Shown piece by piece: positions 36,106-57,160 of a DNA stretch of 64,000 nucleotides. Source of the DNA: Urophycis tenuis (taxonomy: Eukaryota; Chordata; Actinopteri; Gadiformes; Phycidae); NCBI GenBank assembly GCA_036785325.1, contig JAXIVH010000021.1, forward strand, positions 2,486,165 to 2,550,164, read 5' to 3'. Made by a program: the position numbers and the translations under genes. Under the pieces are notes generated by a model. The model saw only the letters and a program-made list of their open reading frames with translations. It was not told the origin of the DNA and did not search any database. Positions within the stretch are counted from its first letter, which is position 1. Every line of letters begins with the position of its first letter.

Positions 36106-36232
36106 GCAGGGGAAGGGGAGGGGCGGGGTGTGGAGGGAGAGCCCGAATTGGTCCGCTCCCCCGTTAAGTGACAGAGGGCACGGACCAATCGGGGCCTCGG
36201 TGCAGTAGCTACCTAGGGGACTGGAATCCAAC

Positions 36233-36234
<2 letters not shown>

Positions 36235-36320
<86 letters not shown>
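36235..36320. repeat. (GT)n microsatellite in the tmub2 3' UTR
   Basis: A pure GT run of about 85 bp, 130 bp after the tmub2 stop codon, probably transcribed. Confidence 0.95.
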
Positions 36321-36845
36321 TCTGTGTGTGGTGGGCCACAGACACTGAGGAGAATGTACAGTCAGACACCTTCATCATATGCAGTGTGTGTACGACGTTC
36401 ACGTTGAACGGAGCGGGTTTTCAAACCAACGTAATGAAGAAACTTGTCCTGCTTGTTGTAGTGTGCGTAGTCTCAGCGCTCTGCTCATACCGGGGTCAGA
36501 GAACTGGGTCTCTCTCCGTCTGGGTCCCATTTTAAACACCACGTGAACATCACATGGGTTTTCTTTGTTGTCGGACATGTTTAAGGTAAACAGGACAAGT
36601 GACCAATATTTGACTTGGACTAGATATTTTTCAACTGTGTTTTGAATTGGGAGTTTTCTGGTTTATTTTTTTTCAGAGACTTAAAACCAATAATCTGGCA
36701 GTAATTACTTCTTTTGTGCAAGGCTTCAATTTTCTTACAGTGTTTGTGTTGCTTGAACAACTCTTTTGAGTATGAAACTAGAATCTTAACACCAAAATAG
36801 ACACCGCTATTGAAAATACTGTGTAAATACTGTTTATTTACTGTA

Positions 36846-36851
36846 AATAAA
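36846..36851 (+). terminator. tmub2: Candidate tmub2 polyadenylation signal
   Basis: AATAAA about 740 bp after the stop. A further AATAAA occurs at about 36960. The 36860-38421 interval separates the tail-to-tail genes tmub2 and atxn7l3. It holds AT-rich unique DNA and a short (AC)n near 38099-38118, and no coding exon that I can recognise. Confidence 0.5.
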
Positions 36852-38421
36852 AGATTTAGATGACTTTGCATCCTGAACTTGAATATTTAGGGCTTTAGCA
36901 ATACATCAGAGGCCGTGTGTTCTGCCTCACGTTGGACTGCTGGGACGATTGCTGATTCAGAATAAATCACTTTGAACACGTTTGGTCACCTGGGATCATT
37001 GTGTGTTGTATTATTTGTGCTGGCGTACTGACGTCATCAAGGATTTATGACCTCCTGAGGAGCCCAAAACACCTGTATCATGCCCTCCATATATCATCAG
37101 AACTAGGGTCATGTATTCAGAAACACTGACAAAACTAACAGCCTTTACTTAATCCTGATTTAAACACATCACGGATGAGAAAACTTCAGAGGGCAGGTAG
37201 ACTTCCATAATTCCTTTTTTCAGGTTTGGGACACAACATGGTGGTGCTACTTTGGGCTAAAATGTAGTTTCGTAGTTTTCTACTGGCTGGAAAACACGCT
37301 TACTTGCTCCTACAGAACCCAATGTGTCCGCTTCTTTAAAAAACAAATTTTCCTTAAAAAAAAACGTTTAATTCAGTTAGTTGCATGATTTCAACAGGAC
37401 ATTTTGAACACCCTATCAAACAATCTGCGTCTACACGGAAGAGCCAAGTGTCCCGGGGGTTGGCCACTCGTCTGTGGTGCCACCTTGGGTGGGCAGAAGA
37501 ACCCAAGAGAGGTGGAGCTCAAGTGTGACGTGAAGGTTCTGCTGCTTCCACTGATGGAAGGGAGATGACCACCACACCAATAAATACACACACAAAGAGA
37601 TCCACGCTTTAAATACGACAGCCTTAAAAAAAGTACTGAGATGGGCAGAAACCAGCTCTGAGGGACGGCGACAATCCTTTCCCGATTGGAAGTTCATGTT
37701 TTTCGCCATCAGATTAAACATGAAAGATTTCTTCACACGTTATCCAGATAACAATCTAAGAGGTCCCAAAGTGTTCGGACCGTTCGCCATTCCCTGAACA
37801 CTTTGTACTGCCTGTGATATCTACGCCACACATGCACTTCAGTTAACTTCACACGCAGAAAAGAGAAAGCCTTAAATACTAGGATACCAAAATCTGCATT
37901 TACCCTCATGCAGTCGTGGATGCAAAACGCCCAACCCTTTGCACACAGTGGACTGGCTGAATAACCCCAGCCCACAAAAGCAAACATTTCAGAATCGTGC
38001 AAAAAAGTCCATAGCCGCGCCACTCTGGAAACTAGTCCTCAGCCTACAGCACACACCATGCAAGAGGACACAAGGACACACACACCCAATCACACCTACA
38101 CACACACACACACACACAGGCAGCGCAACACACCATGACATCGTTGTGATGATAACCCCCACCTCCACAGCCACTTGGAAGAACTCTGTCATGAAGGATC
38201 CAATGGCGGTAGTATAGAGAACCAAAGGTGCACAACAACAAACACAGGCGTCCCGGGCCCCCGCTCACCAGGACGTACGCCTCGCGTACACCAGAGTCCT
38301 TGTCATCGAGGCGTAGTTGAGTGGAACCCGCTGAACCTGCTGAAAAAACGTCTACATCACAGAGCGGCCCTCCGCTCCGTCCTCCTGTCTGTGATGAAGA
38401 TGCGAGCGGAGACTCGAGAGT

Positions 38422-41400
38422 CTAGTTGAACTCATCGTAGAGAGAGGCCAAGGAGGCGGAGGGCGGCGGTTTGGGCCTCTTGCTTTTGTTGGAGAAGCCG
38501 ATGTTACCCTGAGAAGCGCCACTGGCGCTGCTACTGCTAGCGCTGCTGCTAACGGCGCCCGCCTGACCGCCGCTGCCCCGCGGCGCCCCGTCCCCCGGCG
38601 CCACGCCGCCGTGGCCCGCGGAGGAGGACGGCCTCTTCTTCTTGGGCCTCCTGGGGTCTGAAGGGTTGGCGCCGCCTAGGAGCCCCGGCAACACAAACAC
38701 ACAGTCAGTCTCAGCAGACGCAAAGTGAACAGGCAACAGATGCAAATCAATGCGCTGGAAATCAACAGTGATAACAACATGAAATGCAACCACTTCCTGT
38801 GTCCGTGACAATAAACTCACAGCGCCATAGAACAATAATTGAATGTCAGCTTAGACAGATTAGGTTGGTAAAAAAAAAAGCGTGATATAGATGGAAGTAA
38901 CGACTATGTAACCAGTGTTGGTAAGGGCGGTGTAAGCAGACTAAACCACTCCAGTGAGTCTTTTTACTGGAAGGTAACACACTCAGGTGGAGGTGAGGTT
39001 CATTCCTGTGTGTGTTTACTGTGTCCGTACTGGAGTTGGATGACACCGAGTTCTCTGACGAGTCCTCCCACTGCAGCCGGCTCAGCAGGGTCTGGCCGCC
39101 CGCGATGTCGTAGCCGTTACCCCCGGCAACCGCATCCACGCTCGCCAGCGACGGCAATCTGACAGACAAAACAGCCCCGCCCACCAATCAGACAAACAGC
39201 TGCAAAGCCAATGAGTTTATTTCCATAATGTGTCCCTTAAGCACCCATAATGTTATATAAAAATGTATTGTTTGAAAAGGCCGATTCAATCAATTGTATA
39301 AAATACATTGTCCAACACACAGCAACAACCCTGCAGAAACACACATTTGTAATCTCACTTCCCATATTAACACCCTAGGGGCCCCTAGGGTCTGACTCAC
39401 TCTGAGGGCCCCAACAGGAACCCCCTGACTCACTCTGAGGGCCCCAACAGGAACCCCCTGACTCACTCTGAGGGCCCCAAGAGGAACCCCATGACTCACT
39501 CTGAGGGCCCCAACAGGAACCCCCTTACTCACCCTGAGGGCCCCAACAGGAACCCCCTTACTCACCCTGAGGGCCCCAAGAGGAACCCCCTGACTCACCC
39601 TGAGGGCCCCAACAGGAACCCCCTTACTCACCCTGAGGGCCCCAACAGGAACCCCCTGACTCACCCTGAGGGCCCCAACAGGAACACTCGGACAGTCCGC
39701 CTCTGCTGGTCCGTGTGCTGGGGGCACCTCTGGGACCTGGGGGGGGGACACAGGGATCACATGACTACACCACCCGGGCAACATGGCTGCTTGGAGGAGT
39801 AGCACCTGAGGCCGGCTGAGGACGTTACCTCGTGCACATCTTCTTGGTGTGCTCGGATATCACCCCGCATTGCTGCAGGGAGAGGGGGGTCAAGTTGAGC
39901 TAAAGCCAGAGACAGAAGCTCCGCGGAGAGCCGTTGTTAACATTCGAGGTGCAACCGCGAGGCGGGCAGAGGGAGACCCAGTCTTACCGTCGTCAACAGC
40001 GAGCGCAGCTCTTGGGGACCCAGCGTTTCGTAGTTAATACCAACACTGTAGCTGTACTGCAGGAGGGGGAGACGCAGGTCAGCACACAGCCGGCCCACGG
40101 TTCGGGTCGGCAGGTGACGGGAGAGGCGGCGTGGACTCACTCACCTTGTAGGGCTCCGCGCTGGCGCTGCCACTCAGCTCACCTAGAGCATGAAGCACGC
40201 TCAATTAGTTCTTTGAGAAGCCTCTGGTCAGCAAACCAATCACAGGTAAATATAGTACACCAAGTGTAAAATGTTATGTCTGGTTCCCCAAACCAGAACC
40301 ATAAAAAAGTGGAGGAAGGGGCGGTTTTCTTTGTGGTAGTAAAGGTTAACAGATCACTACTACGCTAACTACAGGTGAATACAGGTGAGTTAGGAAGGTA
40401 TGACCTCGTGATGTGATGTTTGACCGCCATCTCAAGAACACTCACCATTTTTGTGTTTGACAGATTTGGATCTTCTTGGTGAATTCTGAAGCTGCATGAA
40501 GCATGACAAAGAAATATGTTTAAATCAAGAACATTGTATTCATCCTAGTTCCTGTTTAGTTCAATTTCTACCAAACTGGATTCAGTTCTACTCAACATTT
40601 ACATAAACCAATATGTAACCAATGTGTTGTACCTTTTCGCCTTTTCTCTTCTTGGCTGTTGAGACAAAAGGTTTGGTTCAGTTCAATCAGGGATTATCTT
40701 TCTAACGAATCTAAGATGTACACCATGGTCTTCGTTAAGTCAGAGGTCAGAGGCTACTCACCTTTCTTCTCCGCGCCGTACGACCAGTCGTTGTCGTTGA
40801 GGTCATCGTTGTCCTCCTGGTCACTCTCTGATTTGTTCAAGCTGTTGTTGTTCGCCAGCCTTGAAAGTTTAAGTTTAAAAGGTAAAAACTGAACGTTATT
40901 CTCTCTCTTTGTCTCTGATAATAAATACTCTTTTCAGAATTCTGCATTTCCTAAAAACTCTTTAAATATGTGTGGCAGGTGCCATTCTGCCCTATCTAGG
41001 GATGCAGCGATACCACTTTTTTACAAACCGATACGATACCGATACTTTTATTTGTGTACTTGCCGATACCGAGTACCGATACCGATACTTTCTAGATTTG
41101 GTCTCTATGAAAGAAGTGCAATTCATTTGAACAGGCTATTCCAAACCAAAACTAAAAAGAGCTTTCTGGTTATAACAAAAAAAGCCTTCAAAGACAAAAT
41201 GCCATCACATTAGACAAAATGTAAATATAACCAGATAAAGCGAATAACAACAAAACTAAATCACAAAAAGTGATCAGAACTATTGCTTAATAAGCACATT
41301 ATCACATTTCAGTTATCAAAAGTATCCTTCTTTCAAGTACACAAACCATGTGGCACTATTCCCATGTTTCTTCAGAAAGGCTAAACAAATCAACGAACTA

Positions 41401-42755
41401 TGTTGTCAAATGACATCAATGTGATCTTTCACTTTATCATACACCTTTGTCAACATCACATCGGTGATGTAGAGGCGACTGGGAATCTCATATATGGGCT
41501 CTAGCACCTTTAAAAGACGGCGAAATCCGACATTATCAACAACTGAAAGTGGCTGGTCATTGAGCGCTATGAAGTGAGTAAGTGCCTCTGTTATTTGTAT
41601 TGCCCGTGAGTTGTCTTTGGACATTTTCTTTCGCTTTTGCAAGACGTCATAAGGTTGGCTGCTTCGGTCTTACGCCGCTAGCATTAGTGAACTCTGTGTA
41701 CTAAGCACTATGGTGCGTCTTTCCTATGGAAGTACTTTCCTTTCCGCCTCTCGACACCGTAGCATTACAGATCTTACAGTCTGCCGGATGACGCTTTATC
41801 TTAAAATATGCCCAAATCGCCGACATGACTTAGCCTACTGTTACGTCTTTTCACAGCGAACATTCACACACACAAGCCTTTGGCAGAATCTCCGAGTTTC
41901 TGCTCATTCATTATCTCCCCCGAGTTAGTTAGGTAGGACAACTCATCTCTGCATACGGCCGGTTTGATGTAGGCTACTGGCATAGTGGTATCGGTGTGTG
42001 GTATCGGCAATTAAAAACGAATACGAGTACGAGTATTTTAATGAAGTATCGGCCAGATACCCGATACTGGTATCGGTATCGGTGCATCCCTAACCCTATC
42101 CATCACATCTGAATCTATCACATCTGCATTTATATCTTTAGATCATTCTCCACTGCTACATTACATTTCTTTGATTTTCCCACCATGTTGGAACGGGCCT
42201 CGTCCAAGACATTTCACTGTTACAGTGAGACTGTAAGCCATGCTGCTCAACGACTCGAACCCTGAACCCACCACAGGGGCGCCGTGGGGCGCGGGGGCCC
42301 GGGGGCTGACCTGCGGCTGGCGATGCGGCTGCTGTTGCGGCCCATGCCCAGACACTTCTCCAGGTGGGGCGCGAAGCGGGACGCCGCGATGCACCGCTTG
42401 CAGTTGGGACACTCGCACTCCTTGTTCTTCCACTGGTTGAACACCTGGCCGAACACGTCCACCCCCGGCTGGTCCACGATTTCTATGGGACGGACGAGGG
42501 GGGGGAACGGCCCCCGTGTGAGCGGGTGTGGCTCGCACCGATTCTGGCAAAGCACCAAGCCGCTTCCTCCCGTGTTGTTCCCCCCCCCCCCCCCCGTGGA
42601 ACTCACAACTCGGGTCCTCTTTCCGTCCACGCTGGTGGAAGGAAAGAGGACCCGACTGCAGGAAAAGGCAGCAGCTTCCTACATTCAAGGAGGCGTACCT
42701 CTCTTCTTACACACACGCACGCACACACACACACACACACACACGCACACACACA

Positions 42756-42795
<40 letters not shown>

Positions 42796-43149
42796 CACAC
42801 ACACGCACACGCGCAACACTCGGAGGAAGCGAGAATAACAGAAAGGGAAGCCCTGGTGCCCACCGAATTCCTTCATGCTCTCTTGGTCTGTGTCGTCCAG
42901 GAAGAAGTGTCCCTGCTTCACAGCGCGGTGCACCTCAAAGGACAGGCCCAAGCAGGCATCCTCCACCAGGTCACAGTAGATCTCATCCACTAAGGCCTAG
43001 CGCAGTCAGAGAGTTTAGCACCAAACACCCAAAACTCAGTTAAATATATAGAATATATCTTAATACAAAATACCACCATGCCATGTTTGCTTGCTTACCT
43101 CTAGCTTGGCGTCGTTCAGGCCTGACAGGGATTTCTCCTCCATTTTCAT
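38422..43149 (-). CDS. atxn7l3: Ataxin-7-like protein 3, SAGA deubiquitinase module adaptor
   Basis: Nuclear adaptor (Sgf11 orthologue) that activates USP22 for H2B deubiquitination in SAGA. Twelve coding exons: 43149-43099, 42996-42864, 42482-42311, 40859-40762, 40655-40633, 40491-40446, 40182-40145, 40056-39988, 39872-39829, 39736-39665, 39158-39031, 38675-38422; 375 residues. MKMEEKSLSGLNDAKLE starts the ENY2/Sgf11 helix region. An Sgf11 zinc finger follows (CPNCKRCIAASRFAPHLEKC), then the acidic SESDQEDNDDLNDNDWSYG, a basic stretch, and the SCA7 zinc-binding domain (CGVISEHTKKMCTR continuing SQRCPQHTDQQRR). The C-terminus is Ser/Lys-rich and ends SLYDEFN, like mammalian IYDDIN. The exact end of exon 39158 is uncertain: phase favours A|GTACGG at 39031, and ACA|GTAAAC at 39020 would shift the frame. 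A 5' UTR part of exon 1 extends to about 43197. Confidence 0.93.
39391..39693. repeat. 33-bp minisatellite made of an atxn7l3 exon end and its donor
   Basis: Nine tandem units on the minus strand. The first overlaps the last 23 bases of exon 39736-39665 and its GTGAGT donor, and eight further copies follow in the intron. Four of the copies keep CTCAGGGTGAGT and four have CTCAGAGTGAGT. Confidence 0.93.
40997..42092 (-). mobile_element. hAT-type DNA transposon, degenerate
   Basis: Ends are imperfect inverted repeats: TAGGGATGCAGCGATACC on the left, and GGTATCGGTGCATCCCTA on the right. They are flanked by an 8-bp target duplication with one mismatch (GCCCTATC at 40989-40996, ACCCTATC at 42093-42100). 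Eight-base duplications and GGATGCACCGATAC-type subterminal repeats fit hAT. An internal minus-strand ORF (41642-41406) encodes QITEALTHFIALNDQPLSVV and FRRLLKVLEPIYEIPSR, which match the N-terminal region of BED/hAT-family transposases. Only about 78 codons remain, so it is a deletion derivative. It lies in the atxn7l3 intron between exons 42311 and 40859. Confidence 0.88.
42709..42818. repeat. (AC)n/(ACGC)n microsatellite
   Basis: AC repeat grading into ACGC tetranucleotides in the atxn7l3 intron between exons 42864 and 42482. Confidence 0.95.
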
Positions 43150-43197
43150 TTGGCAAAATGATGAAGGTTGATCAGTAAATCATGAAGGGCCGTCTAA

Positions 43198-44044
43198 CTG
43201 GAAAATACAAAAGGAGCCCATCAGGCATCAGCCCAAACACGGCTGCTCTTCATTCTGATGAAGAGTAGGGCTGCTTTCAGTGAACAGAAACGTGTGGTTA
43301 GCCATAATCTACATCGTTCAGGGGGTCGAATGACGTAAACCCATGATAATGATCACATCCCCAAAGAATGCGACTCATCATCACCTGAACCTTAAACAGA
43401 TGCACTCTGAGGAGGGGATGCTGGACGTGGAGACCCTGTCCGGGTCTCTGGAGCAGGGATCGCTGATTGGTCGACAGTGTAACAAATGTTGGTGGACACC
43501 TTGATACAACGTAGCGATCGCACTACGCCGCCGTCATGTCGCCACGACCAAGAAATACAATGTTGTGACATTTCCTGGTTAAAGAAAGGACAGCTTCCTT
43601 TAGTGAACGTACCTCGTTTAGAGAAGGTTTCCGGACGGTCAACATGCATCACTAGACGAGACGTTCCTTACTGAACCGGGGCCTACTGTAATGTATCGCA
43701 ATACTTTGCTCTGAACGGCACCGCGAGGAAGACTCGTCATTGTAGTCCTCATCAACAGGAGCGCTGCCCCCTGCTGGCTCCGCTCAGACATTACTACAGG
43801 CACGGGATTGCTCGATCGCCATCGGTGTTCGACTAGTTCTGTCTACGTCTGGTGACGTTTCGTCCCGTCAGGTGTGACCTTTGTACCGCAGACTGACAGC
43901 GTCTATACTGTTCTACAGAGAGCGAGTTGGAGAAATTAGTAATCAGTAATTAGCCATACAACATAAACTAGAAAATGGGATTAACCATGACGCCCACTGT
44001 ACACAGAACCCTCGGGAATTAACACGAATTTACAGACAAAATGT
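43198..44044 (-). promoter_or_regulatory. atxn7l3 5' region and boundary with ubtf 3' end
   Basis: A splice acceptor (TTTTCCAG) at about 43198 precedes the coding exon, so a non-coding first exon should lie upstream, probably in 43600-43900, but I could not place it. A perfect CTCF-core match on the minus strand (CCAGCAGGGGGCAG, 43764-43777) sits between the two co-directional genes. No protein-coding exon is seen. Confidence 0.4.
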
Positions 44045-44614
44045 GTGTTTTTCAAGATTTTATTTGCCCAAATACTTAAATTTGCAAGGACATTAGAACA
44101 CCCTCCGCTATAGAAAACATCAATTTTTGTCAAAGGATCAGCAATAAAGACTTGTAAAGCTTTGCTGTCTTCAATACTTCTACAAACAAACCAAGGTGAG
44201 CGGACAGCTGAACAGAAGCGGGTGGACCACTGCTTACTCCCGTCCGGTCAGGCGTCAAAAGACTGGTGTAGGTGTTCCAAATACATGTAGCAGCTAACAG
44301 AAAACTTCAATAAAAAAATATGTACAATAAAGAGATAACAGGATTCACCCCCTTTTAAATCGGCAGTTCAGTTTTACCATATCCCTTTATGTCAGGCAAA
44401 ATTCTCGATCAGCTTTCACATTTCCGCCATCAATTATATAAATATGTCACACCTTTCATCCAATCATATACGAGATTTGGAACGGTCAAACTCCGTAAGG
44501 TCACAGCCAGACATCTCCAGAGCGCGCTCACCGTTCTTCAAAAACAGATCAGGAATATGTAGAACAAAACCTGGCAATTTCCAATTAACTAACGACACAA
44601 CAGCACTTAGAAGG

Positions 44615-44650
<36 letters not shown>

Positions 44651-44854
44651 TAAAAATCACATGAGAACTTTGGAAGAAAATGAGTTCAAACGATATCTAC
44701 ATTCGTGGTGTAGGTGTGCCGCCCCATGGTGGGGAGCACGCCATGCAGTCCCATCATATAGCATGAACACAGTCCAGGAGCGACACACGGTAAAGCAAAG
44801 CAATATTCACACCTTTGTATATATACACGCGTACACGTGTACGTGTGCATGTCC

Positions 44855-44890
<36 letters not shown>

Positions 44891-46199
44891 GTAAGAATGT
44901 ATACTGCACGTTCATGCACACATACACAAAGGGAGGGGGGGAAAAATGACATTTAAGTGCACACTTTTTTTTGGGATAAACAGACTGAGAGCCGCCTGGA
45001 TTACAGTAATTATCATTAAGCCTACATTTCAAAACTGAGAAACCATGGAACTGAACACAATTTAAAAATTTAAATAATGATGGCTTCATTAAAAGAAAGA
45101 TGGAAATTAAATATAAAATAGAGGCTCCCAGGAGCAACTAACGACCAAATCTTATGAAATAAAAAAATAAAAAAATAAAGTGAAGGGGTAAAAGGTTCAG
45201 ACCAAGCAGGAACAACGAACAGGACCACGCCTCTCGGAACACGCAAAGAAACTGATTTGTACACCGTTGGGGTTTGCAACTGCCAAAAGAAACAAAAACA
45301 AAAAAAAGGTAAAATTGAATTGTCTCGTACTGTAACATATCTTCCTATGGTGGAGAAACAGAACTCAGGAAGGCCTAGTAACGGAGGTCAACTTCAGAAC
45401 CCCCGTCAGACGGAGCGTGGGGTTCTGCACCCCAGTCCCTCACCGGGGGGTCACACACAGGGGGGAAGAACACAGCCGTTTCACAAAGTCCAACGGCCAA
45501 AAAACAAGAGTTAAAGACATTCATCATGGCTTGATTTTTCCTGAAAAGACAACCTCTTCCAGACTCGCATGGCAACAACTACATTACTAGGAGTTGAAAA
45601 AAGGACAAGAAAAAAAAAAATACAGGCTCTAAAAACAAAGATTCAAGGACACATTCTGAAGAGTGCAACATTTTGTGTATGGCCTGTAGGCGCCCCGGGA
45701 GCCCACCGCACCATAATCAATATGGTGTGACGCCCGCTCCGTCCCGCTCCAACACCCCACTTCAGATGTGAAACCGTTTCACCTTGTCGAGAGAACACAA
45801 GAAAACACCGGGAGAAAAGTTATTCACCGCGGCCAATAAAACTCCTGTACCACCTGCACGGGGTTCAACCCCTGGGTGACCCCGCGGCGGACACACCACC
45901 GAGAGCCTGGGGGGGGGGGGGGGGGGGGGGCCTCACGATACATCTGGTCCAGGATCAGCGAAACTTGGGACAGTTGGTGGTGCCAACCGGGCAAGAGGAG
46001 CTCAGAGCAGTGGGGGGGAGGGGGGGGGGGTATCTGTGTGAGTTTGTGAGTGAGAAATGTGCGAGGCAGCGCAGGGGCTCCCTCAGGTGGGGGAGGGGGG
46101 GGGGGGGGGGGGGGGGGGGGAGGACAGCGGGGTTGGCACAGTGGCAGAGCTCCCTGGACTCTAGGCTGGGCTCAGCTCAGTCTCTCTCTAGGGGGGGGG
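44045..46199 (-). other. ubtf: Probable ubtf 3' UTR
   Basis: Sequence after the ubtf stop to a minus-strand AATAAA at 44064-44059. The mammalian gene also has a long 3' UTR. It contains a poly-A run (44617-44643), an (AC)n at about 44860-44888, and G-runs at 45910-45931 and 46019-46122. The open frames here are not conserved. Confidence 0.5.
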
Positions 46200-54656
<8,457 letters not shown>

Positions 54657-54674
54657 TTGATATGTTGTTGTATT

Positions 54675-57160
54675 CTAGAAATACATAAACGCATTAGTAA
54701 AAAAAATAAATAAAAAAAAGTCTATTTCGAATGTATAGGGTAAATCTTTATTTAACTTTTGCTCCTCTATTTTTGGTCTGTTTCATTGGATTTATTTTCA
54801 TAATAAGCCATCCCACATAAAATGTTTCTCCGCCCGCATTTGACATCGAACAGCGAGTTAAAAGCTTTACAATCCCCATCATGGTTTAATGTTCATCACA
54901 CCGCCCCTCGGTGAGACGCTGATGCTGGTGACGGCTTCAAATCTCCAGTAACGCCGCAGAACGGCTTCAACTCGCAACACTACTGTCGGCCAACCTGTCA
55001 GCAGGAATCTGCAGAATTATTCCACAACTAAGTGGAGTCCTGGAGGAGGACGCGCCGGGGCCACCATTTTCTCCCCCGTCCGCTCGGTAATGGATTCTGT
55101 GCTCGGAGTGGGAGAGAAAAGGGAGAGGCTGGGAGGTTCCACGGAACAAGGAAGCGAGTGCTCATGGACGACGAGGCCAGCTGGGGGCGACCAGCTGACC
55201 ACGGACGGGGGATCTGCCTTCGCTCTCCGACGGACGGGAAATGGTGGCTCGGGAAACAGCACCGACCAACCAGCAGCACTCGGGAGGACGCGTCCTCGTC
55301 CTCACCCAGCGAGAGGACACGTCCTCACCCACCGAGGGGACGCGTCCTCACCCAGCGAGAGGACGTGCCGTCGTGATCCATTAAAGACCGGTCGAGACGG
55401 GGATTATCGTTATAGCGTTCATAATTTGGTCCACAGAACCGTTTGCCATTAAATACGTGTGCTGGGTTGACGTCTCGAGCGTCCGTGGCGCATTCTGTGG
55501 CGAGGCGTCGGCCCGCAGCCATGATGGCGGAGGCTCGACGTCTCGTCGTTCTCGTTGTCCGTGAAGCCGCTCAGTGTGCGGGCTACCCTGACTGATTTAA
55601 CACCGAAAACACCTTCCATTGAGAACATTTGAAGCCACCAGAGTAACTTTAAAAGGGAGGGCTCCAGATTCCTCACGATCCACACCGCGGCGATAAAAAC
55701 ACGCTTAAATTGTACTTTTACACGACTTTGATTAACCAAAATGGCTAAAAAAAATAAGGAATTAACTTTTGTTGAAATCGTGCATTCAAATTGACAAACG
55801 TTAAAATATGACCAAAGCACACTACGAAAATAGTCGCTTCGTAACTTCAAATAGTGTCGAATTTTGAATTAAAGTGCTAAAAATGCGAAAGCCGCGCTTG
55901 GTGAAACGTGCAGAGAGAAGCTCTCCAAAATGTACGGCCGAGAGGAAGCCGTCGAGCAGTGGAAGACTCGACAACCGAGACGAGAAAGAACGGAAACGAA
56001 TCGACTTTTAGTAGTTTTAAATAATCCACAGTCGAACTAAACGCATTTAGCGAACATCTCTCCGCAACACACGACACCGGCGTGGTCTCATTGTTCCAAA
56101 CTAGCCCGTTTTTACCCGTCGAAGTGTGCGAGGACTTCGGTGGAACCACAAGGCTGCAGGTCCGCCATACTTCAGCCCAGGCGCACAGCAGACCTACCGT
56201 GTCGAGCTCCAATGGCGATCTGCACGGCGACCGACAAACCCGTCTCTAAAACACTCCCGACGCGCCTCCAACCAGATCACCGTCGAGCCGAGGGCGCACA
56301 CAAGCACACCAGAAGGCGGGTTGGCCAACCTTTCGGGGGTCTCTCTGGCACGGCGAGAGAGAGAGGGGGAGAGACCGTACGGTGAGGTATTAAACCGATA
56401 TCCCTGATGGCTAACCAGCGAGGCGGATGGCTGTTCCGACAACCACCGCATGGAGGTCCCCACGTGGAAAACCCCGTTTATTCTCGAAAAGATCGGCCCT
56501 CGTATCGTTCCGGTGGCTCGGAGGAAGCCAGTGCCATGAAAAGAGTAGAAACCTTGTGTTTTTATTACAAAATCAGCCGCATGTGTACTTGCTCTTGGGC
56601 TATATTTCGTACCCGCTGTAGAGGACAAGGAATTCGGGTATGGCGACCTCGTCCGTACCCTACAGTGGTCGGCGTGTTGGCGCACGGCTCGCTGTGAAGG
56701 CGATTTTAAACCCATGTCCAAAGAAAACGACCATCCAAAAACCCCAACCGCGCCGATTTAGGTATATTCACCATAAACGCGACGGCTTACCACGCAGTCA
56801 GGTTACGCATGCAAAGCGGTCGAGCGGCTTACCTGTCTCGGCGTGAGTCAGTCTCGTTGTGGAAGAAGGGGTGGGTTGAACGTTAGCCAGCACTGCGCCG
56901 TCGGTCCAGGGCTCAGGCGCTCCAGTCCCCGCAGAGATGGAAGTTCCCCCCGCCTCCATCTCACTTGCTTTCTCCCTCCACTCAACGCGCAGCTCTCTCG
57001 ATCCGAACCACTGCGCCGTGCTCGGCCCGTCCACATTTTGGATCTCTCTCTCTCCAGCTGCTTCACGCTTCTGATCCGACGATGGCTGGTCTTTTTTCCC
57101 CCGCATATTGCCGAGCGATCGCCGCTCCCGTTTACACCCCGCATGTTTTCGGATCGGTGT
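54675..57160 (-). promoter_or_regulatory. ubtf: ubtf 5' non-coding exons and promoter region
   Basis: The coding exon 1 acceptor is at about 54674 (TTTCTAG). A strong splice donor on the minus strand at 56833 (GAGACAG|GTAAGC) suggests a non-coding first exon ending there, transcribed from GC-richer DNA at about 56840-57150. Direct repeats of GAGGACGCGTCCTC-type palindromes occur at 55290-55365. The intervening open frames are not conserved. Confidence 0.5.
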
